Made by a program: the position numbers and the translations under genes. The notes beneath the pieces were generated by a model that saw nothing but the letters and a program-made list of their open reading frames with translations, was not told the origin of the DNA and did no database searches. DNA of 64,000 nt from Pseudomonas sp. St316 (GTDB lineage Bacteria; Pseudomonadota; Gammaproteobacteria; Pseudomonadales; Pseudomonadaceae), in NCBI RefSeq assembly GCF_018325905.1, contig NZ_AP021901.1, positions 1,984,001 through 2,048,000 of the forward strand, read 5' to 3'. Positions 51,519 to 62,019 of this stretch are shown piece by piece; positions within the stretch are counted from its first letter, which is position 1, and the number at the start of each line of letters is the position of its first letter.

Positions 51519-52835
51519 ATGATGAATGCCAATATCCGGCGCCAGGGAGGGGCGGTGAGTGTACTGATGGTGATCGCGCTGGTGGCGATTTCCATGATGG
51601 CGGCGTTGGCGCTGGATGGCGGGCACATGCTGCTGAACAAGACGCGCCTGCAAAATGCGGTGGATGCCGCCGCCTTGGGCGGCGCCAAGACCCTGAGCCA
51701 GGTCAGTGGCGGCATCAACATGGCCAGCACCACCCGCGCGGCGGCCCTGGACACGCTCAACAGAAACGCCACCGCCGCCGGCAACACCGAGTTGGCCACC
51801 GCAATTGCCGGCAACCCGGGCGCGTTTGCCGTGGTGGAATTGTCCAGCAGCGTCTACGGCCCGTTCTCCTACCCAGGACCTGCCGATGCCAAGTACGTAC
51901 GGGTGTCGGTGTCCAGCTATCAATTGAGCGGGTTTTTCTGGAGCTTCGTGCAAACGATGGGCAGTGCCGGCTTGGGTAACAAACGCGTGGCGGCGATTGC
52001 CACTGCGGGGCCCAGTCCGACCTCTCCTTGTGACCTGGCGCCGTTGATGGTCTGTGGCAATCCCACTCAGTACAACCCGGCCGCCGGCAACTTCTGGGGG
52101 TATCAGTTTGGCGACCTGAACGTCCTGAAAACCGCTGCGGGGAACACCTCGCCCATCGGCCCTGGCAACTTCCAATTGCTGGATTTCGGCTCAGGCGGCA
52201 GTGCCGTCCGTGAAGACCTGGCCGGCGGTGGCTCGGTTTGCCGCAGTGTCGGCGACAACGTCCAGACTGCGCCCGGCAATAAAGCCGGCCCAACCTCCCA
52301 AGGCTTGAATACGCGCTTTGGTATCTACAACGGCCCGGTCAGTTCTTCGGACTACCCACCGGACCTGGTCACGGCCTCAGGCTCCCCGGCGATCACCTAC
52401 AACGATGCGCTCTCCCAGGCGCAATACAAAGGTAAACCCGTCACGTCGAGCAACGGCAATCTCTCGGCGGGTGGCGAGGCGATACAGGATTACAACGACT
52501 GGCGAGCCAAGGTCGCCGCTTGTGTGGCAGGGGGCGCCAGCGGTTGCGAAAGCAACGGGGTTTTCGAGCGCCGGATGCTGAAAATCGTGATCGGCAACTG
52601 CACCGGTAAGCAAGGCGGCTCCACCTCGATTCCCGTCTTGGGGTTCGGTTGTTACTTCGTCCTGCAGCCGGTGAATGGCGGTGGTTCGGACTCCATCATC
52701 TTTGGCCAGTTCGTCCGGGAGTGCGAGGGCGACAACGTACCCGGTCCGACGCCGTCCACCGATTCGGGCCCACAGATCATCCAGCTCTACAAAACCTATC
52801 TCAACGGCAGCGGCACTCCGAGCACCGACTCGTAG
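51519..52835 (+). CDS. TadG-like Flp pilus assembly protein
   Basis: This is a ~438-residue protein. The N-terminal TadG-like segment (GGAVSVLMVIALVAISMMAALALDGGHMLLNKTRLQNAVDAAALGGAKTL) includes one membrane helix followed by the family's NKTRLQNAVDAAALGGA. The rest is a long Gly/Ser/Pro-rich extracellular or periplasmic region with several cysteines. GAGGG shortly before 51519 decides the start over in-frame GTG at 51480. It shares its direction with the minor-pilin genes and its stop lies within the ribosome-binding site of the next gene. Confidence 0.8.
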   Translation: MMNANIRRQGGAVSVLMVIALVAISMMAALALDGGHMLLNKTRLQNAVDAAALGGAKTLSQVSGGINMASTTRAAALDTLNRNATAAGNTELATAIAGNPGAFAVVELSSSVYGPFSYPGPADAKYVRVSVSSYQLSGFFWSFVQTMGSAGLGNKRVAAIATAGPSPTSPCDLAPLMVCGNPTQYNPAAGNFWGYQFGDLNVLKTAAGNTSPIGPGNFQLLDFGSGGSAVREDLAGGGSVCRSVGDNVQTAPGNKAGPTSQGLNTRFGIYNGPVSSSDYPPDLVTASGSPAITYNDALSQAQYKGKPVTSSNGNLSAGGEAIQDYNDWRAKVAACVAGGASGCESNGVFERRMLKIVIGNCTGKQGGSTSIPVLGFGCYFVLQPVNGGGSDSIIFGQFVRECEGDNVPGPTPSTDSGPQIIQLYKTYLNGSGTPSTDS

Positions 52836-52843
52836 GAGGCGTC

Positions 52844-53323
52844 ATGGGACTTTCTCAGTTCAAACCAGCGCATGTCCAGCAAGGTGTGGCCCTGGTGGAA
52901 TTCACCCTGGTGCTGCCGTTGCTGCTGTTGTTGCTGCTGGCCTTCGGCGAGTTCGGCCGCATGCTCTACCAGTACAACGTGTTGTTGCAGGCCAGTCGCG
53001 ATGCCGACCGCTTCGTCGCCAGCCAGGCGTGGAACTCGACCCTGGGCGCCGTCGCTTTGAGCGGCACGCTCCAGACCCAGACGAAAAACGTTGCGGTGTA
53101 TGGCGTGCCCAGCGCTGCCGGTAGCGCCGTGGTGTCTGGGTTGACCACGGCTAACGTGCAGGTCGCCGCCGTGGGCACCGATCATGTGCGCGTGACCATT
53201 ACCTACACCTTCTGCCCGGTGATTGGTACGGGCAACTGTAATGGGTCGATCCCCGGTTTTTTCGGCAACGCCATTCCGCTGGGTATCCAGTTGGTGGCGA
53301 CCACCGTCATGAGGGCACTCTGA
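52844..53323 (+). CDS. TadE-like minor pilin (first of two)
   Basis: This 159-residue protein starts at MGLSQFK (TAGGAGGC upstream, overlapping the TadG stop). Its TadE motif is GVALVEFTLVLPLLLLLLLAFGEFGRMLYQYNVLLQASRD, a pilin-like N-terminal hydrophobic helix with the Glu near its start, then a beta-rich soluble domain. TadE-like proteins are pseudopilins processed like Flp and needed for fibre assembly. The stop overlaps the next start (TGATG). Confidence 0.85.
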   Translation: MGLSQFKPAHVQQGVALVEFTLVLPLLLLLLLAFGEFGRMLYQYNVLLQASRDADRFVASQAWNSTLGAVALSGTLQTQTKNVAVYGVPSAAGSAVVSGLTTANVQVAAVGTDHVRVTITYTFCPVIGTGNCNGSIPGFFGNAIPLGIQLVATTVMRAL

Positions 53324-53817
53324 TGAACAATAAGCACATGCGCGGCACTTACGTCGTGGAGTTCGCCTTCGTTGGGCTGTTGGTGTTCACGCTGTTGTTC
53401 GGCGTGGTGGAGATGGGCCGGTTGTATTTCACCGTCAATGCGCTGGATGAAGCCGCGCGGCGCGGTGCGCGCCTGGCGGCGGTGTGCAATATCAGCGACC
53501 CGGTGGTGTTGCGTCGGGCCATCTTCAACGCGGCGACGGATTCAGGCACCAGTCAGTTGATCAGCAGCCTGGCGACCACGAACCTGGCGCTGACCTATCT
53601 GGACGTCAATGGCGCCGTGGTAGCCAACCCCGCCGATACGTCCGGCGTCACTGGGTTTCGTGCCATCCGCTACGTCCAGTTGAGCGTACGGGGCTTCGTT
53701 TTCAACCTGTTCATTCCCGGGTTGGGCGTGTCCATCACCTTGCCCGCATTCAAGGCCATCCAGCCGCGCGAAAGCCTTGGGCGTCATACCGATTCAGGGG
53801 AGATCACACCATGCTGA
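53323..53817 (+). CDS. TadE/TadF-like minor pilin (second of two)
   Basis: This 164-residue protein opens with RGTYVVEFAFVGLLVFTLLFGVVEMGRLYFTVNALDEAARRGAR, the TadE-like domain with its Glu, then a soluble part. It begins in the TGATG overlap with the first TadE-like gene and overlaps the TadZ start by 7 bases, so these proteins are made together. Two TadE-type proteins (E and F) are usual in Flp systems. Confidence 0.85.
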   Translation: MNNKHMRGTYVVEFAFVGLLVFTLLFGVVEMGRLYFTVNALDEAARRGARLAAVCNISDPVVLRRAIFNAATDSGTSQLISSLATTNLALTYLDVNGAVVANPADTSGVTGFRAIRYVQLSVRGFVFNLFIPGLGVSITLPAFKAIQPRESLGRHTDSGEITPC

Positions 53818-55030
53818 ATACTCGGGAAACTCCGCTTGCGAGCGTCACCGGCAAGGCCGGGCTGCGGCTGCTGATCAGCAGCCGCGACGCCACGTCGCTG
53901 CGCGACCTGCAATGTGTCTGCCAGCGCATGCCGGGCCTTGAAGTGAGCACGCGCCTGGTGAGCAACGGGCACGTCGATCCACTCTACGGCCTGGACCGCA
54001 TGCCCGACCTGCTGTTGTTGCGCGTCAGCCACCTGTGGCGCGAAGAATTGTCAGCCTTGCTGCAACGTCCGGCCCATGAGCGCCCCCCCTGTTGGTGTGC
54101 GGTTTGCTGAGTGAGCAGGAAAGCATGCGCCTGGCGATGCAGGCCGGTGCTCGTGACGTGTTGCCCGAACCCATCGCCGATACCGAATTGGTCGCTGCGC
54201 TCAATCGCCTGGTCGCGGACGTGCGCCTGGGCAGTGGCAACGAGGGCAAGTTGGTCGCTGTGATCGGCGCCAAGGGCGGCTCCGGCGGGACCCTGGTGGC
54301 GTGCAACCTGGCCCAGCAGCTCAGTGCCCGGGTCGGCAATACCTTGCTGCTGGACATGGACCTGCAATTTGGCAGCGTGACCCATTACCTGGATGTGGCG
54401 CAGTCCCACAGCCATCTGGAAGTGCTGCAGCAGATCGATGACATGGACAGCGTCGCGCTGCGGGGGTTTTGCAGCCACTTCAGCCCGACCCTGCATGTGC
54501 TCGGTGGCCGGGCGGGCGAATTGTGCCTGCCCCAGGACGCCCAACCCGAACAGCTCGATGCCCTGTTGCAACTGGCCCGTGCCAGTTATGACTGGGTGAT
54601 AGTGGACCTGCCGCGGCAGATCGATCACCTCACAGGTTCCGTGCTGGAACAGGTGGACCGGGTGTACGTGGTGGTGCAGCAGAGCGTCAGCCACCTGCGC
54701 GACGCCAGTGCCCTGGTGCGCATCCTGCGTGAAGACCTGGGCGTGCGCGGGGATCAGTTGCAGATCGTGATCAACCGCTATGACAAAAACGCTGCTGTCA
54801 GCCTCAAGGACATCGGCGAGGCCCTGCGTTGCACGAACCTGTCGAAATTGCCCAATGACTTCAACCTGGTCAGCCAGAGTCAGAACACTGGCGTGCCGTT
54901 GGGGCTGCATGCGCCGAAGGCGGCCATCACCGCCGCCCTGCGCGATTTGACCGAAGACCTGGTCGGTCACCAGATGGCCACAGACAAGGGCTTGCTTAAA
55001 CGTGCCTTCAACCGTTTTTTCGGGGGATGA
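53811..55030 (+). pseudogene. tadZ: tadZ/cpaE gene, split by a one-base frameshift in a C run
   Basis: Two frames together encode a ~406-residue TadZ. The first (53811-54110) has the receiver-like N-terminus (GLRLLISSRDATSLRDLQCVCQR, MPDLLLLRVSHLWREELSALL) and breaks at RPAHERPP. The second resumes as LLVCGLLSEQESMRLAMQAGARDVLPEP and carries the ParA/MinD-like ATPase: VIGAKGGSGGTLVACNLAQ (deviant Walker A), TLLLDMDLQFGS, WVIVDLPRQID. The C run at 54083-54089 has seven C; eight would keep the frame open. TadZ places the pilus machine at the cell pole. If the frameshift is real, pilus assembly may be impaired or phase-variable; otherwise it is a sequencing error. A product from an internal start near 54092 would lack the receiver part. 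Confidence 0.8.
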
Positions 55031-55033
55031 CCC

Positions 55034-56476
55034 ATGATCAGCGACTTTCGTAACCGCTTGCGCAAACAGCCCGCCAAACCTGGCGCTTCAGTGGGCACCC
55101 AGCCCGGCGACGGCCTGCCGGACCCGACAGAGGCGTTGATGGCCTGGGAGCAGGCCATCCCGGATGTGCTCTACGAAACCCGCAGCCAGGTCACCCCGGT
55201 GGAAGCCGAATGGCGGGAAAAGATCTACCAGCAATTGCTCAAGGTCATGGACCTGTCGTTGCTCGATGCCCTCGAACAAGTCGAGGCCACGCGGCAGATA
55301 CGCGATATCTGCCAGCGCCTGCTCGAGGAACATTCGGCACCGGTGAGTACGGCCAGCCGGCAGTTGATCATCAAGCAGATCACCGACGAGGTGCTCGGCC
55401 TCGGGCCGCTGGAACCGCTGTTGGCCGACCATAGCGTGTCCGACATCCTGGTCAACGGCTTTGCCTCGGTCTATGTCGAACGCTTCGGCAAGCTGCAACG
55501 CACCGACGTGCGTTTTCGCGATGACCAGCATCTGCTGAACATCATCGACCGCATCGTGTCCAGCCTGGGGCGGCGTATCGACGAGTCCTCACCGTTGGTG
55601 GACGCCCGGCTCAAGGACGGTTCGCGGGTCAACGCGATCATTCCACCGCTGGCCATCGACGGTCCGAGCATGTCGATCCGGCGTTTCGCCGTGGACCTGC
55701 TCAACACCGACAGCCTGATCCAGGTCGGCACCATGACCCCGGCCATCGCCTTGTTGCTCAAGGCCATCGTGCGCGGACGCCTGAACGTGCTGATCTCCGG
55801 CGGGACCGGCAGCGGCAAGACCACCATGCTCAACGTGCTGTCGAGCTTCATTCCCCATAACGAACGTATCGTCACCATCGAAGACTCGGCCGAGCTGCAA
55901 CTGCAACAGCCCCACGTGGTACGCCTGGAGACCCGGCCGTCGAACATCGAGGGGCGCGGCGAGGTGAGCCAGCGCGAGTTGGTGCGCAACAGCCTGCGGA
56001 TGCGCCCGGACCGCATTGTCATCGGCGAGGTGCGCGGTGCCGAGGCGCTGGACATGCTCACGGCGATGAACACCGGCCACGATGGTTCGCTGACCACCAT
56101 TCACGCCAACACCGCACGCGATGCCCTGGGGCGAGTCGAGAACATGGTGTCGATGACCGGGGCGACTTTTCCGATCAAGGCCATGCGTCAACAAATTGCC
56201 TCGGCCATTGATGTGGTGATTCAACTGGAGCGTCAAGAAGACGGCAAGCGACGCGTGGTGAGCATGCAAGAGATCAACGGGATGGAAGGGGAGGTCATCA
56301 CCATGACCGAAATTTTCTCCTTCGTGCGCCAGGGCATCGGCGAGCACGGCGAGGTGCTCGGGGAGTATCGGCCCAGCGGCATGATCCCGGCTTTCCGCGA
56401 TGTGCTGGCCAAGCGTGGCATCGAGTTGCCGCTGACCTTGTTTCGCCCTGAGTGGATGGAGGGCCGGCCGTCATGA
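55034..56476 (+). CDS. tadA: TadA/CpaF secretion ATPase of the Flp pilus
   Basis: This 480-residue secretion ATPase has an N-terminal helical part, a middle domain ([45 protein letters not shown]) and a C-terminal motor with Walker [23 protein letters not shown] (Asp box), [21 protein letters not shown] (Walker B) and [12 protein letters not shown] (His box). It drives Flp fibre assembly from the cytoplasm, with TadB and TadC as membrane platform. ATG at 55034 lies 3 bases after the tadZ stop, and its end overlaps tadB by 4 bases (ATGA). Confidence 0.95.
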   Translation: MISDFRNRLRKQPAKPGASVGTQPGDGLPDPTEALMAWEQAIPDVLYETRSQVTPVEAEWREKIYQQLLKVMDLSLLDALEQVEATRQIRDICQRLLEEHSAPVSTASRQLIIKQITDEVLGLGPLEPLLADHSVSDILVNGFASVYVERFGKLQRTDVRFRDDQHLLNIIDRIVSSLGRRIDESSPLVDARLKDGSRVNAIIPPLAIDGPSMSIRRFAVDLLNTDSLIQVGTMTPAIALLLKAIVRGRLNVLISGGTGSGKTTMLNVLSSFIPHNERIVTIEDSAELQLQQPHVVRLETRPSNIEGRGEVSQRELVRNSLRMRPDRIVIGEVRGAEALDMLTAMNTGHDGSLTTIHANTARDALGRVENMVSMTGATFPIKAMRQQIASAIDVVIQLERQEDGKRRVVSMQEINGMEGEVITMTEIFSFVRQGIGEHGEVLGEYRPSGMIPAFRDVLAKRGIELPLTLFRPEWMEGRPS

Positions 56477-57459
56477 GCAATATTCCCAGTGAGTTCATCC
56501 TGATTTTCCTTGGCATGGTGTTCATTGCCGTGTTCCTGCTGTCCCAGGGCGTGGTGGTGCCGGTGTTCGGCGAGGCCGGCAAAATGCGCAAGCGCATTCG
56601 CGGGCGCCTGCATGTGCTGGAAAAGGCCAACCACTTGCCCAACATGCAGACCGTGTTGCGGCAGAAATACCTGACGCGCCTGTCACCCCTGGAAGCCCGC
56701 CTGGAACAACTGCCGTTCATGGCCAACTTGACGCAACTGATCGAGCAGGCCGGGCATGAATACCGGGCTTATCGGGTCATGCTGCTCGGTCTGATCCTGG
56801 GCGTGGCGGCCGGTGCCCTGGTGCTGATGGTTTCGCCGGTCTGGTGGATGGCGCTGGTGGCGGCCTTTGCGGTGACCTGGGTACCGGTGTTGAAAATCCT
56901 GCGTGACCGCAGCAAGCGTTTCGCCGCGTTCGAGGAGGGCTTGCCGGATGCGCTGGACGCCATGTGCCGGGCCTTGCGCGCCGGCCACCCGTTCAACGAA
57001 ACCCTGCGTCTGGTCGCCGAGGAGCACAAAGGACCGGTCGCCCAGGAGTTCGGTATGACCTTTGCCGACATCAACTACGGCAACGATGTGCGCCGGGCGA
57101 TGCTCGGGTTGCTGGAGCGGATGCCGAGCATGACGGTGATGATGCTGGTGACCTCGATCCTCATCCACCGCGAAACCGGCGGCAACCTGACCGAAGTGCT
57201 GGAGCGCCTGAGCCGCTTGATTCGTGGTCGGTTTCGTTTCCAGCGCAAGATCAGGACGCTGTCGGCGGAAGGGCGCATGTCGGCCTGGGTGCTGGTGGCG
57301 ATCCCGTTCGTGCTGGCGATCGCCATCGTGCTCACCAGCCCCAGCTACATGCCGGTGCTGATCAATGACCCCATAGGACACAAGCTGATCATCGGTGCGT
57401 TCTGCGCCATGTTGATCGGGATTTTCTGGATAAGAAAGATCATCCGGATCCAGGTTTAA
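56473..57459 (+). CDS. tadB: TadB inner-membrane platform protein
   Basis: This is a 328-residue protein with a GspF/T2SSF domain. Membrane segments lie near the start ([22 protein letters not shown]), in the middle ([31 protein letters not shown]) and at the end ([32 protein letters not shown]). The GspF-like soluble core has [22 protein letters not shown] and [23 protein letters not shown]. It forms the assembly platform with TadC. The ATG at 56473 lies within the tadA stop, chosen over an in-frame ATG seven codons upstream. Confidence 0.9.
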   Translation: MSNIPSEFILIFLGMVFIAVFLLSQGVVVPVFGEAGKMRKRIRGRLHVLEKANHLPNMQTVLRQKYLTRLSPLEARLEQLPFMANLTQLIEQAGHEYRAYRVMLLGLILGVAAGALVLMVSPVWWMALVAAFAVTWVPVLKILRDRSKRFAAFEEGLPDALDAMCRALRAGHPFNETLRLVAEEHKGPVAQEFGMTFADINYGNDVRRAMLGLLERMPSMTVMMLVTSILIHRETGGNLTEVLERLSRLIRGRFRFQRKIRTLSAEGRMSAWVLVAIPFVLAIAIVLTSPSYMPVLINDPIGHKLIIGAFCAMLIGIFWIRKIIRIQV

Positions 57460-57486
57460 GCGCTGTCGCGCCGAGAGGTTTCAGTC

Positions 57487-58449
57487 ATGGACTTTTTGCT
57501 CGGATTGTTGAGTCGGTTCACCGGCAACGAAGAACTGGCACGCCTGTTATTCATTGCCACGATTGGCCTGAGCGCAGTGCTGGCGGCCGCCGCGCTCCTG
57601 CTATTGTTGCTGGGCCTGCAGGATCCGGTGCAGCGGCGCCTGGCGCTGATCAAGCGCGGTTACGCGGGCAGTGCAGGGCAGGATGCGCCGGGTAACCTGC
57701 AACTCTTGCTGGAGCGCGTCGGCCAGCGCTTTGCCTCGACCGACCAGGCCCACACGTCCGCTACCCAGACTTTGCTGACCCATGCCGGTTACCGCTCTGC
57801 CTCGGCAGTGCAGATGTATTGGGCCGTGCGCCTGATGCTGCCGCTGTTGCTGGTCGGCGTGGCGTTATTGCTATTGCCGATGGTCAAGGTTTCAGTGGTC
57901 ATCGGTCTGCTGGCGGTGACGCTCGTGGCGGGCATCGGCTGGTTGCTGCCGGCGATCTACGTCGGCAAACGCAAGCAGGCACGGCAAGGCCGGCTGCGCG
58001 CCGCGTTTCCGGATGCGCTGGACCTGATGGTGGTCTGCGTCGAGTCGGGCCTGGCCTTGCCCACGACGATTGAGCGGGTGGCTGAAGAAATGTCGGTCAG
58101 CCAGGTTGAGTTGGCCGAGGAGCTGGCGCTGGTCAATGCACAGATCCGAGCCGGCATCACCAGCACCGAGGCCCTCAAGCAACTGGCCGTGCGCACCGGC
58201 CTGGAGGATATCCAGGGGCTGGTCAGCTTGCTGGCGCAAAGTATCCGTTTCGGCACCAGCGTGGCCGACACCCTGCGGATCTACGCCGATGAGTTTCGCG
58301 ACCGGCGTACTCAGGCTGCAGAAGAAATGGGGGCCAAGATTGGCACCAAGCTGATCTTTCCGCTGATTTTCTGCTTGTGGCCGAGCTTCTTCCTGGTTGC
58401 CATTGGTCCGGCCATGATCGGTGTGTTCAGGGCTTTCGGGAATATGTAG
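57487..58449 (+). CDS. tadC: TadC inner-membrane platform protein
   Basis: This 320-residue T2SSF-domain protein has hydrophobic segments at ~25-45 (LSAVLAAAALLLLLLGL), ~115-155 (LMLPLLLVGVALLLLPMV, VSVVIGLLAVTLVAGIGWLL) and at the end (LIFPLIFCLWPSFFLVAIGPAMIGVF). The core reads FPDALDLMVVCVESGLALPTTIERVA and FGTSVADTLRIYADEFRDRR. It pairs with TadB. It is the last plus-strand gene of the locus; repeats and an IS element follow before the rest of the system. Confidence 0.9.
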   Translation: MDFLLGLLSRFTGNEELARLLFIATIGLSAVLAAAALLLLLLGLQDPVQRRLALIKRGYAGSAGQDAPGNLQLLLERVGQRFASTDQAHTSATQTLLTHAGYRSASAVQMYWAVRLMLPLLLVGVALLLLPMVKVSVVIGLLAVTLVAGIGWLLPAIYVGKRKQARQGRLRAAFPDALDLMVVCVESGLALPTTIERVAEEMSVSQVELAEELALVNAQIRAGITSTEALKQLAVRTGLEDIQGLVSLLAQSIRFGTSVADTLRIYADEFRDRRTQAAEEMGAKIGTKLIFPLIFCLWPSFFLVAIGPAMIGVFRAFGNM

Positions 58450-58812
58450 ATCGGTGGGTGTTCATGAGTCTTGTGTTCGCCACCGTCTCATTGTGGGAGC
58501 AGGCCAGGATGTTGTTGACTGAGTACATATCCATTGCTGCGGTAACGGCTACTTAGGGTTCCGCTCTTACAGCGGCTCACTTTTGAGAAGCGCAAAAGTA
58601 AGCAAAACGCTATATGCCCCACCACTCGGTGCCTCGCTTAGGCTCGGCATGCCCTCACTCCGGCATTGTTACGTGGGCCCGCCGCGAAGGGCCATCCATG
58701 GCCCAGCGCGGCTATCCCGGCATCCATGCCGGGATGCCCACTCCACAATGCCTGCGTTCGGCCATCGTGGTTAACGGGGCGCCCGAGATCAACGTCTACC
58801 GCGAGGCGGCCT
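58450..58812. repeat. Dispersed Pseudomonas intergenic repeat region
   Basis: This non-coding stretch begins with REP-like sequence (TCATTGTGGGAGCAGG) and contains a long GC-rich tract around 58610-58800 with internal inverted parts (GGATGCCGGGATGCC-type). Its translations resemble the spurious small proteins often annotated in this kind of Pseudomonas repeat (GPPRRAIHGPA). No gene is supported. Confidence 0.5.
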
Positions 58813-59192
58813 GACAGCCGACCTGGTTCTCACGGTCGTGCACCCATCAGAGCTGTTGTGGGAGCAAAGCTTGCTCGCGAGGCGGCCTTATAGCCGACCT
58901 GGTTCTCCCGGTCGTACACCCGTCAGAGCTGTTGTGGGAGCAAAGCTTGCTCGCGAGGCGGCCTGACAGCCGACCTGGTTCTCACGGTCGTATACCCATC
59001 AGAGCTGTTGTGGGAGCAAAGCTTGCTCGCGAGGCGGCCTGACAGCCGACCTGGCTCTCCCGGTCGTGCACCCATCAGAGCTGTTGTGGGAGCAAAGCTT
59101 GCTCGCGAGGCGGCCTGACAGCCGACCTGGTTCTCACGGTCGTGCACCCATCAGAGCTGTTGTGGGAGCAAAGCTTGCTCGCGAGGCGGCCT
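58813..59192. repeat. Tandem array of five 76-bp units built on a REP element
   Basis: Five units of 76 bases follow each other with few differences (GACAGCCGACCTGG, then CAGAGCTGTTGTGGGAGC, then AAGCTTGCTCGCGAGGCGGC). The spacing, measured at the GGCCT junction of each unit (58811, 58887, 58963, 59039, 59115, 59191), is exactly 76. Each unit carries one REP palindrome. The sixth unit is interrupted by the IS3 element and resumes after it. Confidence 0.9.
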
Positions 59193-59235
59193 GATGTAGT
59201 GGTCAACTTTTTCCGGACACCTCAATCGGTGTTTT

Positions 59236-60443
<1,208 letters not shown>

Positions 60444-60446
60444 TCA

Positions 60447-60872
60447 TGACAGCCGGCCTGGCTCTCCCGGCCGTACCCCGATCCAATTAATGTGGGAGCG
60501 AGCCTGCTCGCGAAAGCGGTGGGTCAGTTTGCATGGATGTTGGATATGAAGGCCCCTTCGCGAGCAAGCTCGCTCCCACCGGTGATCTTGGGTGTCCATG
60601 AGTCTTGTATTCACCACAGGCTCCATTGTGGGAGCGAGCTTGCTCGCGATAGCGGTGTGACAGTCAATGAAGGTGTTGGGTGTCAGTCCGCCTTCGCGAG
60701 CAGTGAGCTCCCACCGGTGATCTTGGGTGTCCATGAGTCTTGTGTTCACCACAGGCTCCATTGTGGGAGCGAGCTTGCTCGCGATAGCGGTGTGACAGTC
60801 AATGATGGTGTTGAGTGTGCGACCGACATCGCGAGCAGACTTGCTTCCCCCAGGTTTTTCCGGCGGTCAACC
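60447..60872. repeat. REP palindromes and longer direct repeats after the IS element
   Basis: The rest of the interrupted 76-bp unit is followed by several REP copies in both orientations (TGTGGGAGCGAGC, CTTCGCGAGCAAGCTCGCTCCC) and by a ~120-base unit repeated about twice (from GTGATCTTGGGTGTCCATGAG to GCGATAGCGGTGTGACAGTC; near 60580-60670 and 60715-60805). REPs can bind gyrase or IHF and act as mRNA 3' stabilisers. No gene is present. Confidence 0.8.
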
Positions 60873-60942
60873 AAAAGACCGCAGCCCCCGGCAGTGCCTA
60901 CATCGGATCAAATGTAGGCGCTGCCGGGGGCTGCGGTCTTTT
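60873..60942. terminator. Large bidirectional terminator hairpin before the convergent Flp genes
   Basis: A perfect 22-base stem (AAAAGACCGCAGCCCCCGGC and onward, pairing with GCCGGGGGCTGCGGTCTTTT), with a second inner stem (GCCTACAT / ATGTAGGC), is flanked by A and T runs on both sides. It should end transcripts arriving from either direction, in particular the minus-strand rcpA-tadD-DUF3613 transcript. Confidence 0.9.
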
Positions 60943-60957
60943 CGTTTGCTGCGTGTG

Positions 60958-61227
60958 TCATTTGCTACTGGTGATTTCTCCGCCCGAGTCCTGGTCAAAG
61001 AACTCCGGGATCGGGTAGTTGAAGCTGTTGAGCCAACGCTGCATGGCCATCTCGCGTTCGGCGGCAGAGGCGGTTTGCAGGTTGGTGGAGGCCACCACGC
61101 CGCGAATCTGCAGTTGCATCCAGCTCTCGGTGCCTTGCTGTGCGGGCGAAGAGGGGCCTGGTTCAATGGCCCAGGCGGTGCTGGAGAGGCCCACCAGGCA
61201 TGCGATCATCAATTGTTTGGTCATCAT
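60958..61227 (-). CDS. DUF3613-family small secreted protein of the Flp locus
   Basis: This ~89-residue protein has a signal peptide (KQLMIACLVGLSSTAWA) and the DUF3613 core: SWMQLQIRGVVASTNLQTASAAEREMAMQRWLNSFNYPIPEFF. It is found at the end of Pseudomonas Flp/Tad loci; its role is unknown and it should act in the periplasm. It starts at ATG 61227 or 61224, after the tadD stop at 61250. A terminator follows directly. Confidence 0.8.
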   Translation of the reverse strand: MMTKQLMIACLVGLSSTAWAIEPGPSSPAQQGTESWMQLQIRGVVASTNLQTASAAEREMAMQRWLNSFNYPIPEFFDQDSGGEITSSK

Positions 61228-61249
61228 TTCTTGGACTCCTCGTAACGCT

Positions 61250-61963
61250 CTACTTGACCGCGCCGGTTGAGGCATCGACGATCTCGGCGGGGCGGTTGGC
61301 GGGTGACGTCACTGCGTTAGTGGCCGAACCCCTGATTTTTTCCGCACGGGCTTGGGCAGCTGCGACTTGCTGGGGGCTCAGCTTGGCCATGTTCGCGAGC
61401 TCGGCGGCCTGTTTCCAGTTGTCCTGGTAGATCAGCAGGGTCACCATGTTGAGCGCTGCCAGCGTGTCTGACTGCTGGAGCTCCATGGCGGTCATGAACT
61501 CGAAGCGAGCTTCTGAAATGCGTCGTTGATTGAGGTAGACAACCCCCAGGTCATTGCGGATCTTGCCTTCGGTCGGGGCCATTTTTGCTGCGCGTTCGAG
61601 GTATTGCATAGCGGTCGCATTGTCATTTCTGGCAGCCGCCAGCTGACCAAGACCATGTTCACCGTCGGCGGCCAAGCAAGTCCCGAGCAGGCTTTTGTAC
61701 AACGGTTCGGCCTCGTTGCGCCCCATCAGGCGCAGGACCCGAGCCTTGCGCAGGCGGACCTGGACCAAGTCTTCGGGCAAGCGTTCGAGGTTCGCCAGGC
61801 TGGCGTACAAACGGCCCTCGTTGGCCATGTCTTCCGCCATGTTCAGGGCCAGTTCCTGATCGGATCCGGGCTTGGCGCAGTCGGCTGAGCGTGAAGCCAC
61901 AACGTTGTTGCTGGCACAGCCGGCAAGCATCAAGCTCGCCGCTATTGCGATCACTGCTTTCAT
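61250..61963 (-). CDS. tadD: TadD-like TPR lipoprotein
   Basis: This 237-residue lipoprotein has the signal KAVIAIAASLMLAGC with lipobox LAGC (Cys ~16), then tetratricopeptide repeats (LALNMAEDMANEGRLYASLANLERL, GHGLGQLAAARNDNATAMQYLERAAKMAPTEGKIRNDLGVVYLNQ, TLAALNMVTLLIYQDNWKQAAELA). AAGGGG stands shortly before the ATG at 61963, which fits the lipoprotein signal better than the in-frame ATG at 62023 that overlaps the rcpA stop. TadD sits in the outer membrane and helps secretin assembly (pilotin-like). Confidence 0.85.
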   Translation of the reverse strand: MKAVIAIAASLMLAGCASNNVVASRSADCAKPGSDQELALNMAEDMANEGRLYASLANLERLPEDLVQVRLRKARVLRLMGRNEAEPLYKSLLGTCLAADGEHGLGQLAAARNDNATAMQYLERAAKMAPTEGKIRNDLGVVYLNQRRISEARFEFMTAMELQQSDTLAALNMVTLLIYQDNWKQAAELANMAKLSPQQVAAAQARAEKIRGSATNAVTSPANRPAEIVDASTGAVK

Positions 61964-62019
61964 TGAATGCCCCTTGGCAACCCGTTGCATATCGGATGCC
62001 TTGTCCATCAGGTGCCGGC

